Assembly (NCBI GenBank): GCA_034190875.2
Contig: CM067343.1
Span: 42,050,109 to 42,114,108, forward strand
Origin: Urechis unicinctus
Lineage: Eukaryota > Annelida > Polychaeta > Xenopneusta > Urechidae
Length of the DNA stretch: 64,000 bases
Reading direction: 5' to 3'
Made by a program: the position numbers and the translations under genes
The notes under the pieces: generated by a model
What the model was told of the DNA's origin: nothing
Database searches by the model: none
Seen by the model: only the letters and a program-made list of their open reading frames with translations
Shown here: one piece after another, positions 41,689 to 54,313 of the stretch
How the letters are laid out: each line of letters starts with the position of its first letter
Numbering within the stretch: the stretch's first letter is position 1

Positions 41689-42444
41689 TATTATATTTGC
41701 ACACATACAGTAACATATATATTTAAAACTGAGAATATAACAGTATCTGAGTAAATACTAGCAGCACAATTAAGTGGATATTGTCTGTGAAAATTCTCAT
41801 ACGTTTTTTTACTTCACAAAATATTAGTGGCGATGTTAGAGATGGCACCGCACATTGATCGCTGTCGCGAATTAAGAAGAGAACAATTTGCCTTCTTCGG
41901 TGAATGCTGTGTAGAATATCCGCCAATCTAACCCATTCCAAACCCAGTGATTCTTGTCTTAGTAATTTACCGCTAGAGAACATACCTGAATGCTGATGTG
42001 CATTGGCACCAGTCAAACAGAGAAACAGCCATTCATTGATATATATTAGGATTTGACTGAACAAATCTTGTTGATATTAAAGCATTTCGTTAAATTGTGG
42101 TGGTCCTCTTCTATAAATTAAAGCTGATGAATGAAGCTTGCATTTATATTATATTTACTACCCCCGTATTATTATTAACGTAGGGGGTGTTCACTCATGA
42201 AGGACACAAAATACGTCAATCCTAAATCAATCATCTCATTCCTTCACACAAGACAGTGATGCGCATTTAAAGATTTTCCCAATGCTTGGAAAACTCGAGG
42301 AAGCGAATAATTCCGTTCATAGGATAGAGTGCATAATGGATGAACTGATGAAAGGAATGCGTCGTAGTGAAACGAATATTTGATCAATCTTACACCTTAA
42401 AAATGATAATCTAATAGCTAAGGATTTATATCTCATACCCACCT
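35612..42444 (+). repeat. Two-module satellite array, (A-B)n
   Basis: Module A is AT-rich and ends ...GTATCTGAGTAAATACTAGCA. Module B is unique-looking and ends ...CTCATACCCACCTA. Both junction types carry the same 34-bp motif starting GCACAATTAAGTGGATATTG. A-to-B junctions start at 35,960, 37,030, 38,113, 39,593, 40,669 and 41,764. B-to-A junctions start at 36,641, 37,716, 38,798, 40,277 and 41,352. One A-to-A junction is at 39,204. Order: partial A, B, A, B, A, B, A, A, B, A, B, A, B. B modules are 680-686 bp and A modules 389-412 bp; A lengths vary with TA count. Copies are nearly identical, differing mainly by short indels. The array stops precisely where the next motif would begin (42,444). 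Confidence 0.97.
35994..36640. other. Representative satellite B module: open frames and hairpin
   Basis: Described once for all six copies. A minus-strand frame (36,000-36,260 here) includes LEWVRLADILHSIHRRRQI and is open in most copies but shifted where an A run changes length, as at 37,081. A short plus frame reads MLEMAPHIDRCRELRREQF, then stops. In copy 2 only, two extra A bases open a further frame (37,465-37,653). None matches a known family. Each copy also has an ACCCCCGT/ACG-GGGGGT hairpin (near 36,355-36,384). The part near 36,395-36,480 resembles 44,560-44,640 and 1985-2045. Most likely non-coding satellite carrying dead fragments. Confidence 0.45.
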
Positions 42445-42855
42445 ACCCACTGATATCCGCATGAAGAAATGTGTTCATCCTATTTTAATAATTGAGTATG
42501 CATAAGGCAGCGTTTCGTGGTTTGTTTCAATCATTTGAGCGATATTAAATAGCGTATTGTTAGCTCATACTTATAAGTCAATCGTGGTGCGATGCTCAAG
42601 AACAATCTATCGTATGATTCAACACATGGCGATTAGTTGATCACATAGACCGTCCTGATGTGTTGTCGACCACACAAGAAAATTTTGAAACATTTACATT
42701 TCCAGCTTCCAGCTAGATCTGAAGAATGATCATAAGCTGCATGCTGCGGGTGGTGATGGAAATGTCATCGCCTCTCCTGAAATGCTATACAACATTCTCG
42801 CCAAGGCTACGATGGGAAACTACAATCAGTTTCAGGCTATTCCTATTCCTCCCAA
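42445..42855. other. Flank of the satellite array
   Basis: No array sequence beyond 42,444. Nothing recognised; a motif-free frame runs on the plus strand (42,726-42,968). Confidence 0.4.
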
Positions 42856-43344
42856 GCCATTTGCATACACCAAACTGGGTGCAGATACATCATTGTATCG
42901 ATGGAGATTCATTAGTCGTTATCCTTGTTGAATCACATCATGGTGCCTACGTTTTAGAAATGATATGAAGTACCTGGTAACAGTTGTAGAGAATATAAAT
43001 TTGTGTAAACACATTGACTGGTACCGAGGGTAACCCTTCTACGCGCAAACTAACCGAGAAAATAGTTTGCCTTCCAATTGTATTCAGAAAATAGATTACG
43101 AGGAGATATTGGGGTGTTTATTATGGACAGAGATGATAAGAAGACGGGTCGAGTACAGATGATAAACAATAAAAGAAGTCTGAGTGAGAAGGCCTAGTGT
43201 CCAAGGTAGCGTATCTGTGAAGATAAAGGGGATTACGTCATAGTTACGTAACTGGGGTCTAGTCAGTGATAGGGTGCATAGCTTTGAAGCGCCATACGGC
43301 GCTGTGCTGTGTGTAATGTGATACTGCTGCGACAGCCCATAGTT

Positions 43345-43590
43345 TTATGTCCCTATCTCTACCCTGATCCTATTTCTATCTTGATCATATCTCTGTCGTG
43401 TCCCTATTTTTTTCTTTAACCTATCTCTATCTTGGTCCTATCTGTATCGTGTACCTATCTCTATCGTGTACCTATCTCTATCGTGTCCCTATCTCTATCG
43501 TGTCCCGAACTCTATCTTGTCCCTATCTCTATCTTGTTCCTATCTCTATCTCGTTCCTATCTCCATCTTGTTCTTATATCTATTGGTCAG
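43345..43590 (+). repeat. 18-bp minisatellite
   Basis: About 13 units of CCTATCTCTATCGTGT(A/C)C and variants. The period is a multiple of three, so all frames through it give hexapeptide repeats; these are not genes. Confidence 0.93.
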
Positions 43591-43951
43591 TGATATTATT
43601 GAATTATTATTGAACATATTACTCTGCATTCTATATTATTCTATGTGCACCATTTGTAACCTTGAATCAGTCCGGGATATGTCTATCTGTAACCGCGGGA
43701 TAGGGGCGAAATATTGTTAGCGGTTCTTTCGCAGTAAGCTGTAATTCAAGACTTCCGCTTTTCTAAATGCACTTAGGAAATTTGAGGCCGCTGGCGACGT
43801 GTGACATTTGCAGGTCAATCAAGGATGAATTGCTCGCTTTTAACTCCTCCTGGTGTTTGTTCACGACTCGCCTATAGTGAGTGACGATTAAGTTGGTGAT
43901 CGACACTGGATTCCTGAACACAATGCTTAATGGAACACTAAAGCTCAGTAC

Positions 43952-43979
43952 GGGGGGGGGGGGGGGGGGGGGGGGGGGG
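43952..43979 (+). repeat. Uninterrupted run of 28 G
   Basis: A pure G tract between C (43,951) and A (43,980) in otherwise AT-rich DNA. The aligned place in the other local copy (about 45,870) has no G run. It would be read as poly-Pro on the minus strand. It could form a G-quadruplex, or its length may be an assembly artefact. Confidence 0.95.
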
Positions 43980-44449
43980 ATATAAAACACGTAGCAACCA
44001 ATAGTTGTGATAGATAAACACAGACAGTATGAAGTAGTGCGACAATGGATCGCTTGATCATAGCGTACATATGGGTAGTGTACTATTTAGTACCTGGATT
44101 ATCACCAGTCATAATCGTGTATTGCATTACGTACATTGTCAATGTAAGCGAGGTGCTTATAAGATTAGCAGTATACTTTGGCAGTGTGGCAGTAAGAAAG
44201 TATGCATTTACACAATTAATATCAGGAACGAAGCTCTCCCATACTATGAGAAAACTACACAACAGCGGATGAACGATGAGCTATATCAAAGATAATGTAC
44301 CTGAACTTCAAGCCCACCGATTGACAATGTGAAAGGCATTGTAAGATAGACGTGAACAATAGTAACGATCAATGCTACATTGCGCTTCTGTCTAATCCAA
44401 AATGTTGTTCTTAACGTTTATTGCCAGTTCGACTAGCCTCATTTAAGAT

Positions 44450-44645
44450 AGAAGATGGTGATACATACAAATGTTCGCACGCCCATCGTGTACTTGTATG
44501 CATATGTATGTTTAAGTGTATTATGCATGGGCGTATGCTGTATTGTAAGGGGTATTTACCCATTACGTACATGAAAGGTTTAAATCCCACATCAATCTTA
44601 TCATTCATTCATGCAAGACATTAATGCGTATTTGACATTCAATTC
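44450..44645 (+). repeat. Member of the family shared with 1.9 kb and the satellite B module
   Basis: ATGTTCGCACGCCCATCG near 44,471 matches 1883. The stretch from ATGAAAGG (44,570) to CAAGACATTAATGCGTATTT (44,637) matches both 1988-2050 and the B modules (for example 36,393-36,463). Confidence 0.55.
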
Positions 44646-45009
44646 TAGGTGACAACGCAAGACAGATTAAATATGCATAGTCTATTTCAATAATCTCTAG
44701 CGTTTCAATATTGTGAACATTCCAGCATGTGTTGTTGTCCATAGTAATTATTCCGGCGTGGTTGAGATGGTCAGGCACAATCAATGGTATGGTTCTAAAT
44801 ATTACAATTATTTGCTCACGTTAAACATTCTGATGTATTTCCGTACATATTGGGAAACCACAAAATATTTACAGCGACAGGTTACTCAGTGAGCCAGTAG
44901 TGTAATATGGTCATGATGTATATGCTTAGCGTCGAGCGGCATATGTCACCTCATTCTGCCAAAGGCCGCGAGACGTCACAATCTCTTAACATTGTTAACG
45001 CAACATATA

Positions 45010-46260
45010 CATAGCAGCATGCCAATACCGTGTTGAATTGATAGAGATTCATTTAGGGTCTTGCTTCATTAAATTACATCATGGTGTCCACGTTTTTATA
45101 ATTAATCGCGTAATTGTTGTAGTTGTATTGATAAAAAAAAAATGTACAAACTCACCTAGACCTATAAACAAGACTGGTTTATAACGTTGACTTGGGGAGC
45201 GTGACTATATAAGGAAAATAACAATAATTTCGGTAGTCCTCGGCTGGCTGCTTAGATTCAAGCGCTCTTGTTCCCATTTTTGTCTACGGTACCAAACTGA
45301 CCTATCCACGCGCTAACCTACCTAAAAGATAGCTTACCATCCGATTCATAGATATAACAGGAGAACATAGCAGGGGCGGTTCAGCATGAAAAACATGCAG
45401 TATTGGGGAGAAAAGTAGAAAATACAAGTCATTTTGGCCCTATTTTGATTCCTATCTCCATTGACTGTTTTGTTATTTTATTATTATTTAATTCTTTTTC
45501 CTAGCTTCCAAAATTCAATCATATTCTCTCTAATGAATACTTTATTACGGTCTGACTTGTTTTGTGCTTGTCTGATAAATATAATCTTATCCTTAATGCC
45601 TTATTGGATACGCTCCATTTGTAACCTTGCATCAGTGTTATTTCAAAACGTTGCCGCTGGGATGGGATGAAATGTTGTTAGCTGTTCCTTTGCCGTCTAC
45701 AGTCTATGGTAAACGCACTTTTAGAATTTCATGCCTTTAGAGATTTGTGACAATTACACGTCAATCTACTACTAACACCTTACGCGCCTGTACAGATTGC
45801 CAATCAAGCTTGTGATTGACACTTTATTCCTGAACAAAATGCTTAATGGGACATGACCAAAACTCTGCAACGAGTGAAAAAACAAGCTGGTGTTTATAAC
45901 AAGCAGTCATTCCTGTGTACTTTTATTTTATGTTTAATGTATGCACATTAAGCCGAGAGGATTGCGAGAAACGGCAAAATCGTGAATAGCGTTTAGAACA
46001 TTTTCAATAAAAGCAAAGTGGTTACAAGACGCTTTTAAATTGCATTAAAATGTTTTTCGGTGGCTGTAAAAATACGTGCGTTCACTCCATCAATAACAGG
46101 AACCAGGTTCTCGCACGCAATGAGGAGATAACCCAAAAGGTACATCAGGCTTTTAACTGATAATGTACCTGAACTTCAAGACTCGATTGACAGAAGGCAT
46201 TGCAAAATAGACGTGATACATGGCAGTGGTGTTGACTAACTAACGCTCCCAGTCTACAAC
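45010..46260 (+). repeat. Old local duplication, copy 2
   Basis: Counterpart of 42,860-44,400; see that entry for anchors. It lacks the minisatellite expansion and the G run. A 69-codon plus-strand frame at 45,461-45,670 is Phe/Leu-rich and motif-free. Confidence 0.8.
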
Positions 46261-46715
46261 AGGACATATTCATTAACATGGCGTTCCCGTTATGAAAACT
46301 GCAGTAGCAGATTAAATAGTGGCAATACATCATCCGATTTAATTACATACTCTTACCCTAAAAAGAGCAATGGCAACGAAGCCATGTCGTTAGCACATTT
46401 ACCTTGTGCAGTGGCATATTGCTATGCAAGCCTTCAGACATACGTTACAGATCATTTAAACACCCTTACAACACAGCCCAAGCATTTCCTGTACAAATCG
46501 CTCTCCCTTGTGTAAAGTTCTTGTGCTGGTAAGTTAAGAATCAAGTCCATGCAATCATGTTGGTATCGACACATATCGATATCAACTACGCGTTTGCGTC
46601 GACAAAAGATGAGGCAAGAAGAACGTCATTTTTATGCGATGGGTTACTAACACAAATTACAATCCATGACGATTAATCATGATCAGACCTGCTGTTAATG
46701 CATACGCAAACGGAT

Positions 46716-46790
46716 TTAGTGATGCTGAAGTTAGCAGCACCGACCCCGGGATGCCCTGCATGTGAGTTTCAAATCTCCTTGATTTACTTC
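46716..46790 (+). other. Degenerate tRNA-like (SINE-head-like) sequence
   Basis: GTTTCAAATCTCC (46,766-46,778) resembles a Pol III B box (GTTCAAATCC type with one extra T). An A-box-like part, GCTGAAGTTAGCAGC, lies about 35 nt upstream, and a G/C-rich hairpin-like GGGATGCCC sits between. Acceptor-stem pairing is not evident, so it is not a functional tRNA. Confidence 0.25.
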
Positions 46791-46799
46791 GCATCCATA

Positions 46800-49700
46800 G
46801 GCAATCATTTTTTTTTGTCATCACGGTCAAAGTCCATCAGATTATGTAGCTCAACTTTTCTAAGATCCCCTTAAATCCTTACTTGATCTGATCAGGGCTG
46901 GATGAGTAATATTTTTCTCTTGATGTTTGATGTGCAGATCTTAGTCAGTTGAGACTGCAACAATTCTGGCTTACCACAAGTCATCTTCGACAATATAATC
47001 ACTGATTCGTTCATCATAGTGATCAGCATACGTATCATAACGTACATTGTATGGATTTCTTGCCTTTGACCACCCTAACAACATTCATGTAAACTAATGT
47101 TCAAATTAATCGGCGCTTTCCTTCTTTTCATCCCAATTTGATTGTCACTGCCGCGCATAAAGTTGTTTATGTACATCATAACATTCCTCGACAAGTTGAA
47201 TTTTGCAAGGTACGTTTTCTCATGAAACAGGTAGATGTTTCTGGGTCTTGTCCTATTTGATGACGGTATGAGAAAAAACTGCGTCCATAAGAACGAGCCC
47301 ACCTAGGGAAATACTGCAAGCAGGATATGACGGAGAGGATTCTGTGTATATGTTAATTGCATCACCGGGTGCACCGTACAGTAGTTCTGAAGCATGGACA
47401 GGCTCAATCTGAAAACAGGTTCTGCTTAGGATTTCAACATAAATTCATACTAATCGCACATTGGTGAAGCAGATATTCTTTTTCCGTCAGTGGTGGACGG
47501 TCAAGTATTGCTGTATTTATTAACACTAGACCAACCATAAGGAACACAGGGATAGGTCGTTAAAACATCTTACAGTAAGCCACAGCGCTATATGCATGAC
47601 AATTTTATGCATGGCACAGGTCCTATATCTAGCTGCTACTGCACGCAACACAGACTACATCCGGATAGATATGCCCGTGTGGGCTAACTTTATTTCGAAA
47701 AGCAACTTTATAACCATGCCCGGTTTAATGTGGCACCTCATAAATAGCTATTAGTTTCTAAAATAATAAATAACATTGCTCTATTCAATGCTACTTGGTT
47801 GTAAAAATAAAATGAAATTTTATGAGGCTTGCCAGATATTTTGCCATAATTTTGCCTGTTCTATTAGACTCATGGCTCCATTAATTATCAAATAATATCG
47901 TAGCGCCTAGAATATTAGGGTGCAAAAACATGATGATGTCACATGCAGTTGATCAATGGCGTGTATATTTTCTGCATGGCTCTATTGTGCAGTGCAGCGC
48001 GTTGAAATCATATGGCTTCAAAACACTTTTGACAGCAGTCATACAGCTAACACATGTATGCATAGATAGCCAACAATCTATGTTTTTATAAGATAGATGC
48101 AGTCTTAGCACAACCTCTTATTTAACTTGAATTTTTATCAACAACAGGGACAGTATGACAAGTGCCAGATTGGACTGAGAACCTAAGGTATACAATACGT
48201 GCTACCTATCGGGGCAACGCTCCTGTGCTACACATAGAACACTGATGGTACGCGCCAAATTTGATATGTTGCCCATTTCAAATGAGATATTTTGGAGACA
48301 CTCGAGGTTGGCGCTGGGAAAATCAAGCTCTGTAAAATGCCTGTCCGAAATGATCGAACAACATATCAACTTCGTTACATACTTTTACATCACCGTATGA
48401 TTTCCAGTGCACTAACATCCAATGGTAGGTCATAATCGTTACCAACATCAGTCAATTTCTATTCGCTAAAGCACGTTTTTGTAACTTTTCTAAACATTTT
48501 CGTAAATACGCGGTAGTTTTTATACAGCAAAGTTGTTCTTGACTTTCATGCCCTTCAACAAAATCAACTGGATGTTATTCGACATTTCACCGTCAGTATA
48601 TTGGGCGAGAGGCATGGTGAGGTAGCCAATGGGAGTTTTGAATTTATTATGATGGTACTTTAGCAATAAGCATATAATAATAATTCACAGATATACAGCT
48701 GTATTTAATACTCTGTTTGTCTCTATAATTTACCGCATGACGTAGAAGAGCAATGCCATTTGTGTTGAAGGAACCATTAGGACGTCTACAGCTGCTACAC
48801 AAAGGCGCATCCATTTCCACTATTGTTTAATTATGCACAACGCAGTCCGTTTTCATTCATTGTATTCAGGACACAGAGTTGAGACGCAATAGAGTCTGGT
48901 GGTTAGTTCCTTTAGGGATGAACGTTATATGCGTGAGGAAATCCTCCCTTAAAGCCGTTCTGAGTGCTTGATATTCCTAGTCTTAATAAAGCCGGTTTTC
49001 AATTTGTGCCTATTCCGGTAAGTCTGTGCTGTAAAACATTGCAGCATTGTAATGCTTCATGACCCGTTTATTTACAATATTCCTTCACGCATCCGCATTT
49101 ACGCACATAATCGACACCGCTCACCTTCCAATGGTTCAGAGCCTCGAACCACGTACAAAAACGGAATGATGTTGCGCTCCTGTGTCATTGTATTTTACAA
49201 GGAGTGTTAAAAATGTTTTAAAATGTTTAAGTAATTCCCACAACGACGTACGCACGCTATCCAAATTATCATGGGACATACAGTAGCCTGGTCAGTGAGG
49301 GCTGGGAAGTTGTTTGGGCCTTCTAGCGTTGCCTAGGCAGGGTGGGCGGTAGGATATGGGGTATGCACAAGGAGAGGGGGGGGGGAGTAGCACGTGACAA
49401 TGTGGTTCTCCCATGGATCTAAAAAAATGAAGTTTATGATATATATCAGCTGTAGGGTTTACGCCATGAACCTGGGCGGCGCACGTTATGATGACTGGTA
49501 GGTTTCTTGTCATATTGTAATTTCGGCACTCAATTAAAGCAGGGCGATTATCTACTCGTCGCTTCCTGCCTGTTCGAGGATGTATAGGCTATTACCAATA
49601 TGCGTGAGAAAGAAGACGATATGGAACAAAACGCGCTATATCTGTCATTGCTGTCTTTATGTATTGAGGTTGCGAGTAGACTGAAAAGCATTGCCTAGAA

Positions 49701-50300
49701 CCATAATGTTTCCATAGAAGTAAGAAGATGTCGTTACATTCATATTTCTGACTATCCACGGCATGTGTCCCGATGCTCTATTTTGTAGGATTCCTTAGGA
49801 AGTGAATAGTAGCGGCTCAAGACAATCAGCAAATAAAGATTATAATTTTAGTTGCGCAGTAAGATAAAGCGATAACGTATTGATTTATGCTATGCTATTG
49901 ATTTACAAGTGCTTTGATAATTAGCGTCTGCAAAATGCAAAGTCGTCTATACTGTAGTTTACAATGTAATGCCAATATTTGATAACTATAATTTTTATTC
50001 CTTTCCTACTATCGATATGTAATGTTATTTCATACAATACTTATTTCATTTATTATGCGATAGTATCTGAGGTACGTCACCGTGCAGCCTCTATGCTACT
50101 CGAGTAATAATATCCAAATATCAAGAAAGTTGAAAACATTTTATCCATACTGAAGCACTAAATACAAATGCAATATTCCTTGTTGTGTATAAATTATTTG
50201 ATATTGATCAGTATATCCTCCTAGCCTTGATGAGCGCCAACAATAATGTCAGTGCAACCATTGATTGATTGATGATAATGCGGGCAAACATCGCGTCTCG
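46800..50300. other. Unassigned AT-rich sequence
   Basis: No conserved gene, RNA or mobile-element protein recognised in 3.5 kb. A nine-G run sits at about 49,377-49,385 within a purine-rich stretch. Open frames are under 80 codons and motif-free. Confidence 0.45.
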
Positions 50301-51282
50301 TGTGGCTCTATGTGCTTAGGTTAAATTACACTAACCAACATTAACCACCAAATAGCATTCCATGATAATATTGATACGCTTTGATTCGATATTATTGTAA
50401 GCATTTATTGACGCTGATTTAACAGGCCTTGGTCTATACTTAAAAAAGTTGTACTCTAGAGTGCATATTACTAACATTGGCGTTTCACTGCTCGCTCCAT
50501 TGTGTTGCCATTGAATGCATCATCGTCCGCTGTATAGGGTGACAATATTATCACTAAACCACGTGCATTTTACATCACTTTTTGCCAACCGCCCTTTATT
50601 GAGACATGCATTCTCCAAATTAACATTTAAGCAATTTTGAGAAGCACATTGTCAAGCGTGTTATATGTTGTACCATCCGCGGTCTTTATCACGAGAAGTA
50701 CTGCGCGATGAACACTCTAGCCAGCCATATTGAAAGTGTGAACACAATGCAGTTGTTATGGCTTGTGACTCTTCTGAGGGCGATGTTGAATATGACGTAT
50801 AGGGATCTTAACGATTGGTCATATCTCACATTTCCCACCACAGCAAATCACGCGCTACGTTTTAAGTGCAACAGTGTCGTTCCATCATGATTAAATGTTT
50901 CCCCGATGACCGCATATTATTTTCTATGGTGTGTGATAAATATGGATTTATACATTGTTTGTGGTGGTACGAGGTAATTTTATCCCACTGCTGGTCGGTT
51001 GCGGTCGTGATTAATCAAATAGATAGGAATTCGTTGATGCCGCCAACAGTCGACGCGTGATAGATAATCAAATAGTTTGAATAGTCACTGTTGGCCTGTG
51101 AAAATCAAGATTAAATTTACGCCAGATGCAATCATCTTCATGGTAACAATCAATTCACGTTCTCACGCTGCTACCGCTTGTGATCCATATAGCCTGCTTA
51201 CAATGAAGGACCTAATTAAATATTGCCTAGGGACTGTGTTATATCCCGTTTATTACGTATCTGGCCATGTTAGCCCTACTGT

Positions 51283-51600
51283 ATGACACTAACCAACAAA
51301 ATCATAGCTGTTGCATATTGTTTTTTCTATGGCTTTATCATCATTCCAGCCAGGCCATATTTTTGTATCTATGTCGGTGGGCCAAGTCGCAGAATTCCTC
51401 TGATCCTCGTGCTTGCGCCAGTATTACTCCGACGGCCGATTCTCGCCCCAATTGCATGTAACAAGGTACCAACTTGCATTATATATACAGCCATGCCTAG
51501 CGCATTTCCAAACAGGAAATATGGCAGCTTAGCTGCTGGTTACTTATGCTCAATATTGGTTTCACTACATATCACATCAGATCTATTTACTTCTAGTTAG
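51283..51600 (+). other. 105-codon hydrophobic frame; coding unproven
   Basis: The translation begins MTLTNKIIAVAYCFFYGFII and has two or three hydrophobic stretches. The middle third lies in the 140 bp that copy A lacks (A joins at 12,168), and the A frame is broken. No family is recognised. Confidence 0.15.
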
Positions 51601-52469
51601 TTCTGTGTTTTTGCTGTTGTTCTTCATAACGGCATTAAATCTATTAGCTTGATATCTGCTACCTGCTCTGGTGCAGCACCAATTGGCACCATATATCTTG
51701 ATTTTGATATCTGTATTGTTAATATACTGGACAGATTGTACCGTCAAAGGTAAAATGAACCTCGCGACCGAGGTCTAGGTGATGGATCATAACCAACTTC
51801 ATTGCATTATTGCATCTTAACCTGATCATGAAGGCATGCATTCCATTTTCCTCTAGTTAAGTTTTTAATAGATTATGGGAACATATGTAACGCAGTAATT
51901 GATCGAATATGGTTTCAAATGTAATGAGCGCACCGGTAGATACTTGTATAATCTATAGACACGCCAGTATCACAAACACATTTTTGGCTCTTGGGTAGTG
52001 GCAACACCGACACATATACATTTCGTTTAGTGGACTCATCACTAAATAACTCTGGGGTCATTTTTACCGCTCTAGTTATAACTTATATTCCACCAAAAGA
52101 AAATGGAAAGCATCTGCATCATTATATTATTTCAAAGATATATTTTTGAGGCCTACCTGGTTTGCCTGGTGGATCAAATTTGATCATTTTCTTAACGGCA
52201 ATATTGATATCCTCGGCCATTCCTTTTAGTGAACAATGTTGGACAGATCCTTCGAATTTTGTATCGAACTGTAAAGTAATTGTAAATACCGCATCTGGAG
52301 TCCATCGTAGTTTTGGGTCACTTTTTGCAGTCTAACTGGATCCTGGTTCCTGGAAATTTGGATCCAGTGTCTAATCTTATCTAATATCGGTGATTTATTC
52401 AGGCATTGCAGTTTCTTATAGTGTACTCTGTTCCATCTGATGCAACACTAATTCTCTTCTTTTCGTCTG

Positions 52470-52916
52470 TTAAGCGCCGTTCTCAATTCCTATCTTTTGT
52501 TTTGTACATTTACGAAGTACAAACATGGCACAGATCGCCGTGCAGCTTCCATGACAATTATCGTGATACCAATCCTCAACATCTTTTTTCATTTTCACTT
52601 CTAGTTCGTCCTGATAAGTTTTACTTTTGGTAAGGACATCAAAAGCATTTGTTGTGATTCTGCTATTAAACAAAGTAATATAATTGTACCCTTTGTTAGT
52701 TTTATATTTTGTCTATCTGCTTTCCGATTTTCGTAGACTTCTGAATCGTTTGCAGTCATCCTTTATGATTGTGGCTACAGCTTTTTCGTTTATCAAAGGA
52801 TGTACGTACATACTCTTCTTCCGCTTTATAAATCTCACCTGCGAGGAATGCCAGAAGCATTTTGTGGAACAGATACACTTTTGCCTACTCCAGACTCTAT
52901 TATAACGCTTTCGCAT
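52470..52916 (-). pseudogene. Copy B counterpart of the unidentified 13.0-13.3 kb frame
   Basis: Reads MYVHPLINEKAVATIIKDDC then LRKSESR, TAG (52,716-52,714 region), and continues in frame with TKYKTNKGYNY, LFNSRITTNAFDV, TKSKTYQDELEVKMKKDVED. It then departs from A by a one-base shift. The matching A codon at the TAG is AAG. Called a pseudogene only if the A frame is a real gene. Confidence 0.25.
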
Positions 52917-53553
52917 TCATTATGGCTGACTCAATACAATACATGTATAGATATATTCACAGATTTAACATATTCATAGTTTTCGTCGCTGTATTCTCTG
53001 AAGCGCCCGGGTAACTGAAATCATCACAGCGTGCGAAACGGCATCAAATGCAGCTTTTGTTATCCTCCAAAAAAGCTCTGTATGTGCACACAAAGAAACA
53101 AGAAATCCGTTATGCGCCACAACACACATTCCCATTGTCTTTAGATGCACAAGGTGGTTAATGAAAATGAACGATGGCGTTCACTGCCGTATTTGCATTA
53201 TCAACATCAACAATCATAGTCACTTGTGTCAAGCCTTGGCAGGTAATGATGGGGTTGTCCTTCCTGTCGGTATTACAATAACCATATTCTCATTATTCAT
53301 ACATAGGAAAGTAACACTTTTATGCTTTTGTATGAGCTCGGTATTCCCAAAGACAACACCAAGAAAGCGAACCACTTATTTTAATGGTTTGATGATGCCC
53401 TTTAATACTTTTGCAGCATTATTTTTAAAACACACTTGGAAGAACACAAATGGGAAATATATACGTTATGTTTCAACGGCTTGAACGAAATGGGTTGAAT
53501 TGATATTGTGCACCGGACATTTAAACCAGATTAAACTATACGCATCGATTTTA
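52878..53553. other. 0.68-kb segment present only in duplication copy B
   Basis: Copy A joins directly at 13,381 (ACAGATACATAAAAGTATATTC). It contains a motif-free 107-codon plus frame (53,161-53,484). No terminal repeats or target duplication seen. Confidence 0.55.
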
Positions 53554-54313
53554 TAAAAGTATATTCCAAAGGTATTATATATAACTGATCTTGCCAATCT
53601 TTATAATTATTCCTATATCATTACTGCTGAATGCAACTGAGCCTAACATCATTATTAGTCTTGCATTGTATGGCCGCTAAATCCTGCTAACAAAACATGG
53701 CAAGAGCACTAGGCACCCCCACAGAACCAATCTCGCGAACAATGTCTGAAGGTGATGGTTTTTCTGCCCTTTGTACTGCATCGCCGCTAACATTTATTTC
53801 TATGTTGATACCTGATCGTAGCATGAAACCGCTTAATGCATGTCATTACTAGAAAGTAATTTATGTGGTGTCACTGACTACTCCGTTTTGTTTTCGAAAG
53901 AAATATATGCATCACAACATGACACCATGCCACAGTCATACGTCATGACAAAAACTATGTCATGCTTCTGCTTCAATAATGCGTCGATGGGTCGACAACC
54001 ACACTGGAACGACCGAATAGCTTGGTAAGAATATGTCTATCACAATAAACCGGCTTTGTTTAGAGCACTTACAGCATTGTTTATGTCATCTATAGTGGGC
54101 TCGAATATCATGCCTCATCGCCTGTTTGAAAGCTGTTATTTATTGCTGTTTTTTCATTTAACTATGAAGTTACACAGTAAGGAAAGGAAACAATGATGCA
54201 TGGAAACAATAAAACAATTGAGCACAGGCCAATAATACTGCAATTTTTGGGGAGTATTGTGCTATAACTCGTCATGCAGCGTGCATTGCATGAGATGATA
54301 TCGCACCTCTTTT

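Larger units (their letters stand above)
42860..44400 (+). repeat. Old local duplication, copy 1
   Basis: It matches 45,010-46,260 in order: ATCACATCATGGTGCCTACG with TTACATCATGGTGTCCACG; CCATTTGTAACCTTG near 43,650 with the same string near 45,617; ATTCCTGAACACAATGCTTA near 43,910 with 45,826; and GATAATGTACCTGAACTTCA near 44,293 with 46,160. About 70-75% alike, with an expanded minisatellite and a G run only in this copy. Confidence 0.8.

Noticed and set aside
36780..41754. Repeated frames in module A (Met-Tyr-Ile-rich)
   Set aside because: Generated by the TA-rich part of the satellite module; copy lengths track TA number.
43398..43720. 71- and 84-codon plus frames rich in Tyr, Leu and Ser
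   Set aside because: Translation of the 18-bp minisatellite.
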